DNA of 64,000 nucleotides from Cellulomonas cellasea (GTDB lineage: Bacteria > Actinomycetota > Actinomycetes > Actinomycetales > Cellulomonadaceae). The DNA lies in contig NZ_JAUDBQ010000006.1 in NCBI RefSeq assembly GCF_030372105.1, positions 142,403-206,402 on the forward strand, read 5' to 3'. Below, piece after piece: positions 47,247 to 55,308 of the stretch (position 1 is its first letter; each line of letters opens with the position of its first letter). Under the pieces are notes generated by a model. That model was not told the DNA's origin. It saw only the letters and a list, made by a program, of their open reading frames with translations, and made no database searches. The position numbers and the translations under genes are program-made.

Positions 47247-48106
47247 CGTCGTCCTCGTTCGTCGTGGCGGGTCACGCCGGCCAGGTCGGTGAACCCGCCG
47301 AGGCGGTAGCCGGCGGCCTCGATGGCGTCACGGGCTGCGGGGTCGGTCAGCGCGGCGAGCTCGTCGCCCCAGCGGTAGCCCCAGTCGAAGCGCCCCAGGT
47401 CGGGGTCGTCGGGCTCGGAGGGATGGGCGTTGATCTCGGCGCTGTGCGCGGCGCCGTCTCGCAACGCGGCGAGCGCGCCGGCGAGGCGCGAGGCGTCGAG
47501 CGCGCCGGCCTCGTCGAGGCCTGCGTAGTCCGCGGGCAGGTGCAGGCCCAGTCGCCGTAGTCGTCGCGCGGTGTGCCGGCTCAGCGTCTGGACGCCGAGC
47601 CCGATCGGTCCTCGCGCGCGGCTCCGGGGCAGTCGCACCGCCCCGATGCCATGGGCGCGGGCGAGGTCCGCCACGACGTCCCCGACGGCGGGCCACAGGT
47701 GCGTGTGCTGGTGGGTGTCGAGGTGCGTCACGGGCACGCCGACGCCGACGACGCGCTCGAGCTGCGCGCCGAGCTCACGGCGCACGTCGTCGGGGTCGAG
47801 GCGTCCCGTGAGCCCGCGGGCGACGACGGCGCGGTAGCTCAGCGGGAAGGCGCCATGCCGGTCCACGAGCGTGGGGATCTCCCGCGGCGCCAGCAGCGGC
47901 GGGTCCTCGCCGACGAGGGCGAGGTGGGCGCCCAGCTCGAGCGTGGGGGTGGCGCGCAGCATCGTGGCGGCGTCGTCGAATGCCCGGCCGACGGCGAGCA
48001 GCGAGGTGGCGGTGACGACGCCGTCGAGGTGGGCGCGCCGCACAGCCCGGTTCACCCCGACGGTGAGCCCGAGGTCGTCGGCGGTGACGATGAGCAGGCG
48101 GCTCAC
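47243..48106 (-). CDS. ChbG/HpnK-family carbohydrate deacetylase (YdjC-like)
   Basis: 287 residues. It starts SRLLIVTADDLGLTVGVNRAV, with the Asp pair that binds the metal, and contains THLDTHQHTHLWP, whose His residues complete the metal site, and EINAHPSEPDDPDL. Family members remove acetyl from N-acetylglucosamine units of chito-oligosaccharides (ChbG) or from hopanoid glycosides (HpnK). Between a DPM1-like GT2 and a PIG-V-like enzyme it may deacetylate a lipid-linked amino sugar. The GTG overlaps the stop of the GT2 gene (GTGA). Confidence 0.9.
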   Translation of the reverse strand: MSRLLIVTADDLGLTVGVNRAVRRAHLDGVVTATSLLAVGRAFDDAATMLRATPTLELGAHLALVGEDPPLLAPREIPTLVDRHGAFPLSYRAVVARGLTGRLDPDDVRRELGAQLERVVGVGVPVTHLDTHQHTHLWPAVGDVVADLARAHGIGAVRLPRSRARGPIGLGVQTLSRHTARRLRRLGLHLPADYAGLDEAGALDASRLAGALAALRDGAAHSAEINAHPSEPDDPDLGRFDWGYRWGDELAALTDPAARDAIEAAGYRLGGFTDLAGVTRHDERGRR

Positions 48107-48894
48107 ATGGCCCCGGCAGGGGTCGATGGGGCGGGGGCGCGGTACGGCTCGACCCGCTTGAGGTCGGAGCGCAGCCGGAACATCTCCCCGAGCATGGTGC
48201 GGATCACGGACCAGGAGGACAGCGTGGACACCCCGCGGGTGCGGGGGAAGTAGTCGACGCCGATCTGCAGGATCTGGAAGCCGGAGCGCTGCGCGCGGAT
48301 GACGAGCTCGGCGTCGATGAACGAGCCCTCGCTCACGAGGTCGACGTGGTCGAGCACGGTGCGGCGGCACAGCTTGAACGCGAAGTTGATGTCGCGCAGG
48401 CGCGTGCCGAACATCGCCTGGATGAGGCCGTTGTAGAAGAACGAGTACACGGCCCGGCGTGGGCCCTCCCCGGTCCGGTCGAGCCGGTACGCGCTGACGA
48501 TGTCCGCCTCGTAGGTGCGCAGCACGCGCAGCGCCCGGACCAGCTCGAGCATCTCGAACGGCAGGTCGGCGTCGGTGTAAAGCACCACGTCGCCGGTCGC
48601 GGCCGCGAAGCCGCTCTTGATCGAGCCGCCGAGCTTGCGGTTGTGGGGGTGGTGCACGACGCGCACGTGGGGGTCGGCCTCGACCAGCGCGTCGGCGAGT
48701 TGCGGGGTGGCGTCGGTGGACGCGTCGTCGACGACGATGATCTCGTAGTCCGCGATCTGCCCCGAGTCCACGAGCTGCTCGCAGATCTCGACGGCGGCGC
48801 CGACGGCGCGGTGGATGTACAGCTCCTCGTTCCACATCGGGAAGAAGATCGAGAGCTTCTTGAAGGTCTCCGGGGCGGGAAGCGCAGAGGTCAT
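48103..48894 (-). CDS. Family 2 glycosyltransferase, polyprenyl-phosphate type
   Basis: 263 residues with LSIFFPMWNEELYIHRAV, IIVVDDASTDATPQLAD, NRKLGGSIKSGF, VVLYTDADLPFEM (catalytic DAD) and FGTRLRDINFAFKLCRR, a DPM1/ArnC-like set without C-terminal helices. It probably charges polyprenyl phosphate with a sugar that the neighbouring PIG-V-like protein uses outside. The ATG overlaps the stop of that gene by four bases. Confidence 0.88.
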   Translation of the reverse strand: MTSALPAPETFKKLSIFFPMWNEELYIHRAVGAAVEICEQLVDSGQIADYEIIVVDDASTDATPQLADALVEADPHVRVVHHPHNRKLGGSIKSGFAAATGDVVLYTDADLPFEMLELVRALRVLRTYEADIVSAYRLDRTGEGPRRAVYSFFYNGLIQAMFGTRLRDINFAFKLCRRTVLDHVDLVSEGSFIDAELVIRAQRSGFQILQIGVDYFPRTRGVSTLSSWSVIRTMLGEMFRLRSDLKRVEPYRAPAPSTPAGAM

Positions 48895-50135
48895 GACACA
48901 GCCACCGATCGTCCGAACAGGGAGGTGAGCAGCACGAGCAGCACCGCGCTGACGAGCAGCACCGCGGGGCGCAGCCAACGGCGTGGCGAGCTGGTGAGGA
49001 AGTCGCCTGCCGCGGCGATGGCGGGGAACGCGACGAGGACGTACCGCCCGGTGCCCATGAAGTCCTTGGTGCCGAGGATCGGGATGAGCAGCACCACGAA
49101 GGTGTAGGCGAGGTAGCCCCAGCCGAATCGCCGCCAGACGCGGCGCAGCAGGAGCACTGCCAGCAGGCAGGCGACGGCCTGCAGCGTCAGCAGTGCGGCG
49201 ACGTCGTACGGGCCCTTGACGAGGGTGCCCGCGTAGACGACCTTGAACCACGTCTTGGGGCCGACGCCCTGGTTCCAGCCGGGCGCGGACTCGACCTCGA
49301 CGAAGGCCAGCGGATTGCCGAACTCGATCCACAGGTAGGCGCACCACGCGGCGAGCCCGGCGCCGGAGAGCAGCACCCCCGCATGGCGCCAGCGCACGTC
49401 CCGCACGGCGCGGACGAGCTCGCGCCAGCCGCGCGGCCCGGCGTCGACGTCGCCCGAGGCCTTCGCCCGGTCCTGGGCGAGCAGCTCCACTGTCCGGACC
49501 ACGAGCCCCACCGCCACGGCGACACCCACGGGCCGTCCGGCGGTGGCGAGCGCGCCGACGAGCCCTGCCGCCCAGTACCAGCGGCGCTCGAGGAGCAGGA
49601 ACGCTCCCACGGCGCAGAGCAGGAAGAGCGAGTCGGCGTACATCGCGCCGTAGAGGAAGAACGCGTACGGGTACAGCATGAGCACGGCGATCGCGGTGAG
49701 CGCCGCGGGGCGGGGGAGCCGGGCCCACGCCCATCGGCCGAACAGCAGGACGGCCGCCCCGCCCGCCAGGACGGCGAGCAGCGACCCGGCGACCTGCACG
49801 TCGCCTGTCACGTTCGCGAGCGCGCGGACCCCCATCGGGTAGACCGGGAAGAACGCGATCGACGACTGCTGGCCGGGGACGTACTGGTACCCGGCGGTGG
49901 CGATGTGGTGGTACCAGCCGGCGTCGTACTGGAACCAGCCATCGAGCCAGGACGGCCCCTGCAGGATGCTCCCGTCGCCAGGGGGACGATGCCGCTCCGA
50001 CCAGGCCACCACTGCGGTGAGCGCCGCGGAGACGGCGAGGAACACGGCGAGCACCAGGGCCCATGGGTAGGGCTGTCGTGGCGTCGCCACGGCAGCCGTC
50101 GGCACGGCTACGGTGCTCTGGTCCGTTCTGTGCAC
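48891..50135 (-). CDS. PIG-V-like mannosyltransferase (GT-C membrane protein)
   Basis: 414 residues from the GTG at 50135, with about nine helices. After helix 1 comes WFQYDAGWYHHIATAGYQYV, matching the PIG-V signature with its essential Asp. SSIAFFPVYPMGVRAL and ATAGRPVGVAVAVGL follow, also typical, and GTKDFMGTGRYVLVAFPA near the end. The family uses polyprenyl- or dolichyl-phosphate mannose on the outer face. An AGGGGG site precedes 50135; an in-frame ATG at 50183 overlaps the predicted -10 box and is less likely. First gene of a four-gene overlapping operon. Confidence 0.88.
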   Translation of the reverse strand: MHRTDQSTVAVPTAAVATPRQPYPWALVLAVFLAVSAALTAVVAWSERHRPPGDGSILQGPSWLDGWFQYDAGWYHHIATAGYQYVPGQQSSIAFFPVYPMGVRALANVTGDVQVAGSLLAVLAGGAAVLLFGRWAWARLPRPAALTAIAVLMLYPYAFFLYGAMYADSLFLLCAVGAFLLLERRWYWAAGLVGALATAGRPVGVAVAVGLVVRTVELLAQDRAKASGDVDAGPRGWRELVRAVRDVRWRHAGVLLSGAGLAAWCAYLWIEFGNPLAFVEVESAPGWNQGVGPKTWFKVVYAGTLVKGPYDVAALLTLQAVACLLAVLLLRRVWRRFGWGYLAYTFVVLLIPILGTKDFMGTGRYVLVAFPAIAAAGDFLTSSPRRWLRPAVLLVSAVLLVLLTSLFGRSVAVS

Positions 50136-50178
50136 TACGCCCCCTGTGTGCCGCGCTGAGGTGCGGCGGTCGCACAGG

Positions 50179-50184
50179 AGCATA
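50179..50184 (-). promoter_or_regulatory. -10 box of the PIG-V operon
   Basis: TATGCT on the minus strand, about 44 bases before the GTG at 50135, preceded by a TTGTCT stretch that is too close for a standard -35. Confidence 0.35.
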
Positions 50185-50243
50185 GAGACAACGTGCCCAT
50201 GCCGGGTGTGACCTCGACCACGAAGCCCTCCGAAGGGGGAGAT

Positions 50244-51161
50244 GTGCTGCCTGCTCTTCTCGGCGTCGCCGCCGCCGCGCTGTGCTCGGGCACAGCGACG
50301 GTGTTGCAGGCGGTGGCCGTGCGCCGACTGCCGGTGCGGGAGCGGCTCGAGGCCGGCCTGCTGCTCACGTTGGCACGCAGTCGCACTTACCTCGGGGCCC
50401 TGGTGCTCGTGGCAGCCGGGTTCGCCGTCTCGTTCTGGGCGTTGCGCTCGTTGCCGCTCTTCCTCGTGCAGGCGGGGAGGGCCTCGAGCCTGGCCGTGGC
50501 GGCGGTGCTGGCAGTCGTCGTGCTGGGCGCGCGCCTGCGGAGGCGGGAGGTGGTCGCAATCGTGGCGCTCGGCGCCGGGCTCGTGGTGTTGGCGGCCTCG
50601 GTGGCCCCCCAGGCGGCGCGCGTGGATGAGGGCGGCACCCGTGTGGCGCTGATCGGGGGGGCGGTGCTGGTGCTCGGCGGCGCCGCTCTGGCGGTGCGCC
50701 TACGCCCACGGGCGCGGGCTGGTGTGGTGCTCGCGGTGCTCGCGGGTGTGGGCTACGCGCTGCTGGCGGTGGGGGCGCGAACCCTCCACAGCTTCTCGCC
50801 GCTGGATCTCATCGTCGACCCGGTGGCATGGGCGATGGTGGTCGCGGGCGCGTCGGGGCTCGTCCTGGGGGCGCTCGCCCTGCAACGCGCCCCGGTCGTC
50901 GCGGTGACGGCGGTGATGGTGGGTGTGGAGACGTGCCTGGCCTCCGGGCTGGGCATGGCGCTGGCTGGCGACAGGCCCGCGGCGGGCGCCGGCGTGGGCA
51001 CCGTGGGGGCGTTCGTTCTGGTGCTGGCGGGGGCTCTGGCGGTGGCGCGGTTCGCCGCGCCCGACCAGGTCAGCGCGGCGCCCCTGCACGACAATCGGCG
51101 CGACACGGACGCGCGACACGCGGGGGGATCTTCTTTTCACCCGACAAACCGCCCGGACTAG
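50244..51161 (+). CDS. DMT-superfamily (EamA-like) membrane transporter
   Basis: 305 residues with nine or ten short hydrophobic helices in two similar halves, as in drug/metabolite transporters: ALLGVAAAALCSGTATVLQA in helix 1, FWALRSLPLFLVQAGRASSL in the middle, and LVLGALALQRAPVVAVTAVM in the second half. A 40-residue polar C-terminus is cytoplasmic. The GTG at 50244 has a strong GAAGGGGGAG site; an in-frame GTG at 50193 does not. Substrate unknown. Its position before whiB2 does not tell its role. Confidence 0.78.
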   Translation: MLPALLGVAAAALCSGTATVLQAVAVRRLPVRERLEAGLLLTLARSRTYLGALVLVAAGFAVSFWALRSLPLFLVQAGRASSLAVAAVLAVVVLGARLRRREVVAIVALGAGLVVLAASVAPQAARVDEGGTRVALIGGAVLVLGGAALAVRLRPRARAGVVLAVLAGVGYALLAVGARTLHSFSPLDLIVDPVAWAMVVAGASGLVLGALALQRAPVVAVTAVMVGVETCLASGLGMALAGDRPAAGAGVGTVGAFVLVLAGALAVARFAAPDQVSAAPLHDNRRDTDARHAGGSSFHPTNRPD

Positions 51162-51172
51162 CACAGTTCCGC

Positions 51173-51203
51173 TTGACGATTTCGAACGACACGCGTGTAA
51201 TTT
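51173..51203 (+). promoter_or_regulatory. Promoter of whiB2
   Basis: TTGACG (51173-51178) and TAATTT (51198-51203), 19 bases apart, in the least GC-rich stretch of the 191-base gap. The predicted transcript has a leader of about 145 bases before the whiB2 ATG, room for further control. Confidence 0.4.
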
Positions 51204-51352
51204 CTTAGAACCGTTTCACGCAACGTCCAGGTCAGACGCAGACTCGGGCGGTGTGGGGAGCGGGGATGCGGCCTCGTGCCGAACGTCGCCGGGCATCGTC
51301 GCCCGACCGACTGCACCATCCACGCGAGCACCATCGAGCACGGAGGAACCCC

Positions 51353-51688
51353 ATGTGGAATCTGCTCGACGCCGACGGCTCCTTCCCCTCCGACGCGGGT
51401 CGCTCGACAGTGGCCACGCAGGAGCCCTCGAACGTCCTCAATCTCTTCGGCACGCCCGCCGACGACGGGCTCATGGGCTGGCAGGAGCGCGCCCTGTGCG
51501 CGCAGACCGACCCTGAGGCGTTCTTCCCCGAGAAGGGCGGCTCGACCAGGGAGGCCAAGAAGGTCTGCACCGGCTGCGACGTCCGCTCCGAGTGCCTGGA
51601 GTACGCGCTCGAGAACGACGAGCGGTTCGGCATCTGGGGCGGGCTGTCCGAGCGGGAGCGGCGCAAGCTCAAGCGCCGCGTCGTCTGA
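51353..51688 (+). CDS. whiB2: WhiB-family iron-sulfur transcription factor, WhiB2/WhmD type
   Basis: 111 residues. The four Cys that bind a [4Fe-4S] cluster are at 49, 72, 75 and 81 (CTGCDVRSEC). GIWGG follows at 93-97, and a basic SERERRKLKRR tail contacts DNA. WhiB2 (WhmD in Mycobacterium, WhiB in Streptomyces) controls septation together with the primary sigma factor and partner regulators. The assignment rests on the motifs and on neighbours shared with M. tuberculosis whiB2: DUF3499, the Rv3259-like protein, phosphomannomutase and wbbL. A CGGAGGA site lies upstream of the ATG. Confidence 0.88.
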   Translation: MWNLLDADGSFPSDAGRSTVATQEPSNVLNLFGTPADDGLMGWQERALCAQTDPEAFFPEKGGSTREAKKVCTGCDVRSECLEYALENDERFGIWGGLSERERRKLKRRVV

Positions 51689-51732
51689 GCAACTTTTCCC
51701 GACTGGCCGGAAGAGGGCCATGATGTCGCGAG

Positions 51733-54700
51733 ATGACTGACTCAACGCTGCCCACCGGGCTCCGGCTGGCCGAGGCCCCTGCCTCGGCCAAGTCCGCTCT
51801 GGCCGTCACCGCCGTCGTGGTCACCCGGGGCCCCACCCGGTACCTGGCGCCGACGCTGCAGGCCCTCGGCGCCCAGACTCGCGTCCCCGCGAAAGTGGTG
51901 GTCGTCGACGTCGCGGCCACCGCGGACGAGGATGTGCTCCGACTGGCCCGTGGCGCCTTCGCCGGGTTGAGGGGTGACACGGCGCCCGAGATCGTCGCCG
52001 CGCCCGTCCCCGGGGCGCGCAACTTCGGCGCCGCTGTGCGCGCGGCCCTCGCCTCCTTGGCTCCGCCCAGCATGCTCGCGGCCGCCACCGACCCCGCCGG
52101 CTCCTGGCTGTGGCTGCTGCACGATGACAGCGCCCCGGAGCCTGACGCGCTCGCCGAGCTGCTGCGGGCCGTCGAGCACGCGCCGTCGGTCGGCGTCGCA
52201 GGGGTCAAACAGCGCACCTGGACGGATCCGGCGCGCCTGCTCGAGGTCGGGCTGCGCACCTCGCGCTCCGGCCGCCGCATGACGGGTGTCGAGGAGGCGG
52301 AGGTCGACCAGGGCCAGCACGACGGCCGAGACGACGTGCTCGGCGTCGGGATAGCCGGCGCCCTGGTCCGATGCGATGTGTGGGACGAGCTCGACGGGCC
52401 CGACCCGGCGCTGGGGCCGTTCGGCGACGGCTTCGACCTGTCGCGTCGTGCCCGGCTCGCTGGCCACCGCGTCGTCGTGGTGCCATCCGCCGTCGTGCGC
52501 CATGCACAAGCGAGTTACCACGGCCTGCGGGGGCTGCCCGGCGCCGGCGAGGAGGTCGACGCCGACGGCGACGGCCTGCCCGACACGGGCGATCCCCGTC
52601 GGTCCTTCGCGGGCCGCCGACAGGCGCTGCTCCACCAACGACTCGTCACCGCCCCGCTGCTGCTGATGCCCCTCGTCGCGCTCATCGCCGGCGCGGCCGG
52701 CGTGGTGCGCTCGCTGGTGCGGATCGCGACGAAGGAGCCGTTGCTCGCGGTCACCGAGCTGACCGCGCCGGTGGCTGTCCTGGCACGTCCAGGAGCGGTG
52801 CTCCGGGCCCGGCGACAGGCATCCCGCACCCGGCGGGTCTCGCGCCGCACACTGCGCCCGCTGCAGGCGAGCTGGCGCGAGGTGGGTCGCGAATGGCGTG
52901 ACAGGCGCCTCGCTCGCGCGGAGGAGCGCCGCATCGTGCACGCGCCCAGTGAGCTCGAGCTGCGCGAGCTCGCCGCCCTGGCCACCCGTCGGCGCGCGAC
53001 CCTGGGCGTGCTCGGCGTGCTGCTCCTGGGCGTGTCCGCGCTGGCCGTCGGCCCGGTGGCCGGCGCGGCGTTCGGCGGCTCCGCGCTCGCCGGAGGCGCC
53101 CTGGCCCCTGCGGCCGCGACTCTCCGCGAGCTGTGGCAGGCCGCCGCCTCCGGCTGGGTCGCGGGTGGCGTGGGGGACGCCGGACCGGCCGACGCCCTGC
53201 TCATGGTGCTGCTGCCCGCCGCGGCGGCCGCAGGGGGCTCGCCCACCGTGGCGGTCAGCATCCTCCTGCTGGGGTCCGTGCTGCTCAGCGGGCTGGGCGC
53301 CTGGTTCGCCGCTGGCGCCGCGACCCGCTCGACCGGCGTCCGGCTGTGGGCGGCGCTGGTGTGGGCAGCCGCCCCCGCGCTACTCATCGGCCTCGGCGAG
53401 GGCCGGCTCGGCGCCGTGCTCGCGCATCTGGCGTTGCCGTGGGTGGCCCTGGGCCTCGCGCGGGCGACGGGCTCCCACCAGGTCGACACCGTGCTCTCCG
53501 GTGTGGCGACGGCGCAGCGTCGGACAGCGGCGGAGGCGACTGGGCACGACGCCGCTGAGGCGGGGCAGGAGGCCTCGGCCCCGACGGACGGCAGCTTGGC
53601 GCCGCCCGCAGTGGTGACGCCCGCGCTGGGGACGGCGGCGGCCACAGACGACTTGCCCACCGACGACGCGCCCTCCGACGACCAGTCCGCCGCCGAGGTG
53701 GCGTCAGGCGGTGCGGGCCGTTCCCTCGCGGCGTCCACGGCGGCGGCCGCCGCCGCCGCGCTCGCGTTCGCCGTCATGGCCGCGGGCGCCCCCGTGCTGC
53801 TCGTGCCCGGCATGCTCGTGGTCGTGGCGGTCGCGCTGTGCGCCCCGCGCGGCCGGATCCGGGTCCTGCTGGTGCCCCTGCCGGCACTGGTCCTGCTCGG
53901 GCCGATGCTGGTCGAGGCCGCGTCGCGCGGAGTCGAGGGCCTGCGGCTGCTGTTCGCAGATCCGGGCCTGCCGTACCCGTCGACACCGGCCACGCCGCTC
54001 GGCCTGCTGCTCGGGGCGCCGTCCGACCCGTCAGCCCTCGTCCCCGCCTTCGTCCCCGCCGCCGTCGCCGACTACTGGCCGTGGGCGCTCGGGGCCGTGG
54101 TGCTGGTCATGGCGGTGCTCGCACTGCTGCGGGGCGCCCCGGTCGCGCGGGGGGTGCGCCTCGCCTGGGCCGCTGCCGCCGCCGGGCTCGCGACAGCAGT
54201 CGCCAGCGGGCTGGTCGATGTGGCGGCCGCCGACGGGCAGCTGGTGCGGGGCTGGGCGGGCGCCGGCGTCTCATTCGCGGGCGCCGGGTTCCTCACGGCC
54301 GCCGTGCTCGGCACACAGGGCCTGCGCGAGCGCATCGGGCGGGCCACGTTCGGATGGCGGCAGCCCAGTGCCGTCCTGGGCGGGATCCTCGCCGGCGCGG
54401 TGGTCGTGACCAGCCTCGGCGGCTGGGCCTGGCAGGCCCGGGCGGATGGGCTGTCGCAGGTCGCCGCCCTCGAGCGCCTCGTGGTCCCGGCGGTGGGGCA
54501 GCAAGCGCAGTCGGCGCCGCGCGGGTCCCGTGTGCTGATGGTCGAGACGGGGCCTGACGGCGTCGTCACGTGGCAGCTCGTGCGAGGGGACGGGGCGCTG
54601 CTGGTGGACCAGGCGGCCACCGTCTGGACGCGCACAGTGGAGGGCCCGCTGCGCGGGGCGCAGGCCTTGTCCGTCGACGAGCCCGAGTCGCGGCTCGACG

Positions 54701-55308
54701 GCCTGGTGGCCCGGATCGCGGCGGCGACCAGCGGCGACGTGGCGCTCGAGCTGGCCGAGTTCGGGGTCGGCGACGTCCTGGTCCCACCGGCGCCGACGGA
54801 TGACGCGGAGGCGTCGCCGTCCGGTCCCGCCGCGCGCGCCGAGCTGGTCGCCCGGCTGGACTCCACCGCGGGCTTGGAGCGGATCACGGAGAACACCGCG
54901 GGCACGATCTGGCGGGTCCAGGCGTCGGCGACGCCCGGCGGCGCCGTGCAGGCCACGGTCACCAGCTGGGCTCGGCTGGTCGAGGGTGACGACCCGGACG
55001 CGGACACCACGCTCGACTCGGACCGGCGCGCGATCGACACGCAGGTCCCACCGGGATCGGCGACACGGCGCGTCGTGCTCGCCGAGCGCGCCGATCCCGG
55101 GTGGACGGCCACGCTCGACGGCCGGCCGCTGGGCGCCAGCCAGGACGACTGGCGGCAGGCGTTCGACCTCGGCGCGGAGGGTGGCCGCCTCGTGGTGGCC
55201 CACCAGGCGCAGCACCGGGAGCTGTGGCTCGCCGCACAGGGCGCAGTGGCACTGGTGACGGTCCTGCTCGCCTTGCCGTTCCGTCGACGAAAGGCAGGAC
55301 GCCGATGA
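51733..55308 (+). CDS. Giant membrane-fused family 2 glycosyltransferase
   Basis: 1191 residues. The N-terminal 260 residues form a GT2 domain (ALAVTAVVVTRGPTRYLAPT, VVVDVAATADED, WLWLLHDDSAPEPDAL, GPFGDGFDLSRRARLAG). A basic segment follows, then roughly twelve to fourteen helices between residues 420 and 920, and an extracytoplasmic C-terminus ending in one helix and RRRKAGRR. An Ala/Asp/Glu-rich insert lies around 610-660. This architecture is widespread next to whiB2 in actinobacteria; the membrane half may hold a GT-C or export function. It overlaps the DUF5719 gene by four bases, suggesting a complex. Confidence 0.85.
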   Translation: MTDSTLPTGLRLAEAPASAKSALAVTAVVVTRGPTRYLAPTLQALGAQTRVPAKVVVVDVAATADEDVLRLARGAFAGLRGDTAPEIVAAPVPGARNFGAAVRAALASLAPPSMLAAATDPAGSWLWLLHDDSAPEPDALAELLRAVEHAPSVGVAGVKQRTWTDPARLLEVGLRTSRSGRRMTGVEEAEVDQGQHDGRDDVLGVGIAGALVRCDVWDELDGPDPALGPFGDGFDLSRRARLAGHRVVVVPSAVVRHAQASYHGLRGLPGAGEEVDADGDGLPDTGDPRRSFAGRRQALLHQRLVTAPLLLMPLVALIAGAAGVVRSLVRIATKEPLLAVTELTAPVAVLARPGAVLRARRQASRTRRVSRRTLRPLQASWREVGREWRDRRLARAEERRIVHAPSELELRELAALATRRRATLGVLGVLLLGVSALAVGPVAGAAFGGSALAGGALAPAAATLRELWQAAASGWVAGGVGDAGPADALLMVLLPAAAAAGGSPTVAVSILLLGSVLLSGLGAWFAAGAATRSTGVRLWAALVWAAAPALLIGLGEGRLGAVLAHLALPWVALGLARATGSHQVDTVLSGVATAQRRTAAEATGHDAAEAGQEASAPTDGSLAPPAVVTPALGTAAATDDLPTDDAPSDDQSAAEVASGGAGRSLAASTAAAAAAALAFAVMAAGAPVLLVPGMLVVVAVALCAPRGRIRVLLVPLPALVLLGPMLVEAASRGVEGLRLLFADPGLPYPSTPATPLGLLLGAPSDPSALVPAFVPAAVADYWPWALGAVVLVMAVLALLRGAPVARGVRLAWAAAAAGLATAVASGLVDVAAADGQLVRGWAGAGVSFAGAGFLTAAVLGTQGLRERIGRATFGWRQPSAVLGGILAGAVVVTSLGGWAWQARADGLSQVAALERLVVPAVGQQAQSAPRGSRVLMVETGPDGVVTWQLVRGDGALLVDQAATVWTRTVEGPLRGAQALSVDEPESRLDGLVARIAAATSGDVALELAEFGVGDVLVPPAPTDDAEASPSGPAARAELVARLDSTAGLERITENTAGTIWRVQASATPGGAVQATVTSWARLVEGDDPDADTTLDSDRRAIDTQVPPGSATRRVVLAERADPGWTATLDGRPLGASQDDWRQAFDLGAEGGRLVVAHQAQHRELWLAAQGAVALVTVLLALPFRRRKAGRR

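Noticed and set aside
47243..48835. A 530-codon frame extending the ChbG-like protein upstream
   Set aside because: The extension overlaps the GT2 gene in another frame and shows no family similarity; the GTG at 48106 gives the family N-terminus.
48103..50175. A single 690-codon frame covering both the GT2 gene and the region opposite the PIG-V frame
   Set aside because: Only the last 263 codons have GT2 motifs; the upstream part is Arg/Gly-rich out-of-frame sequence over the PIG-V gene. The ATG at 48894 with an ATGA overlap is the start.
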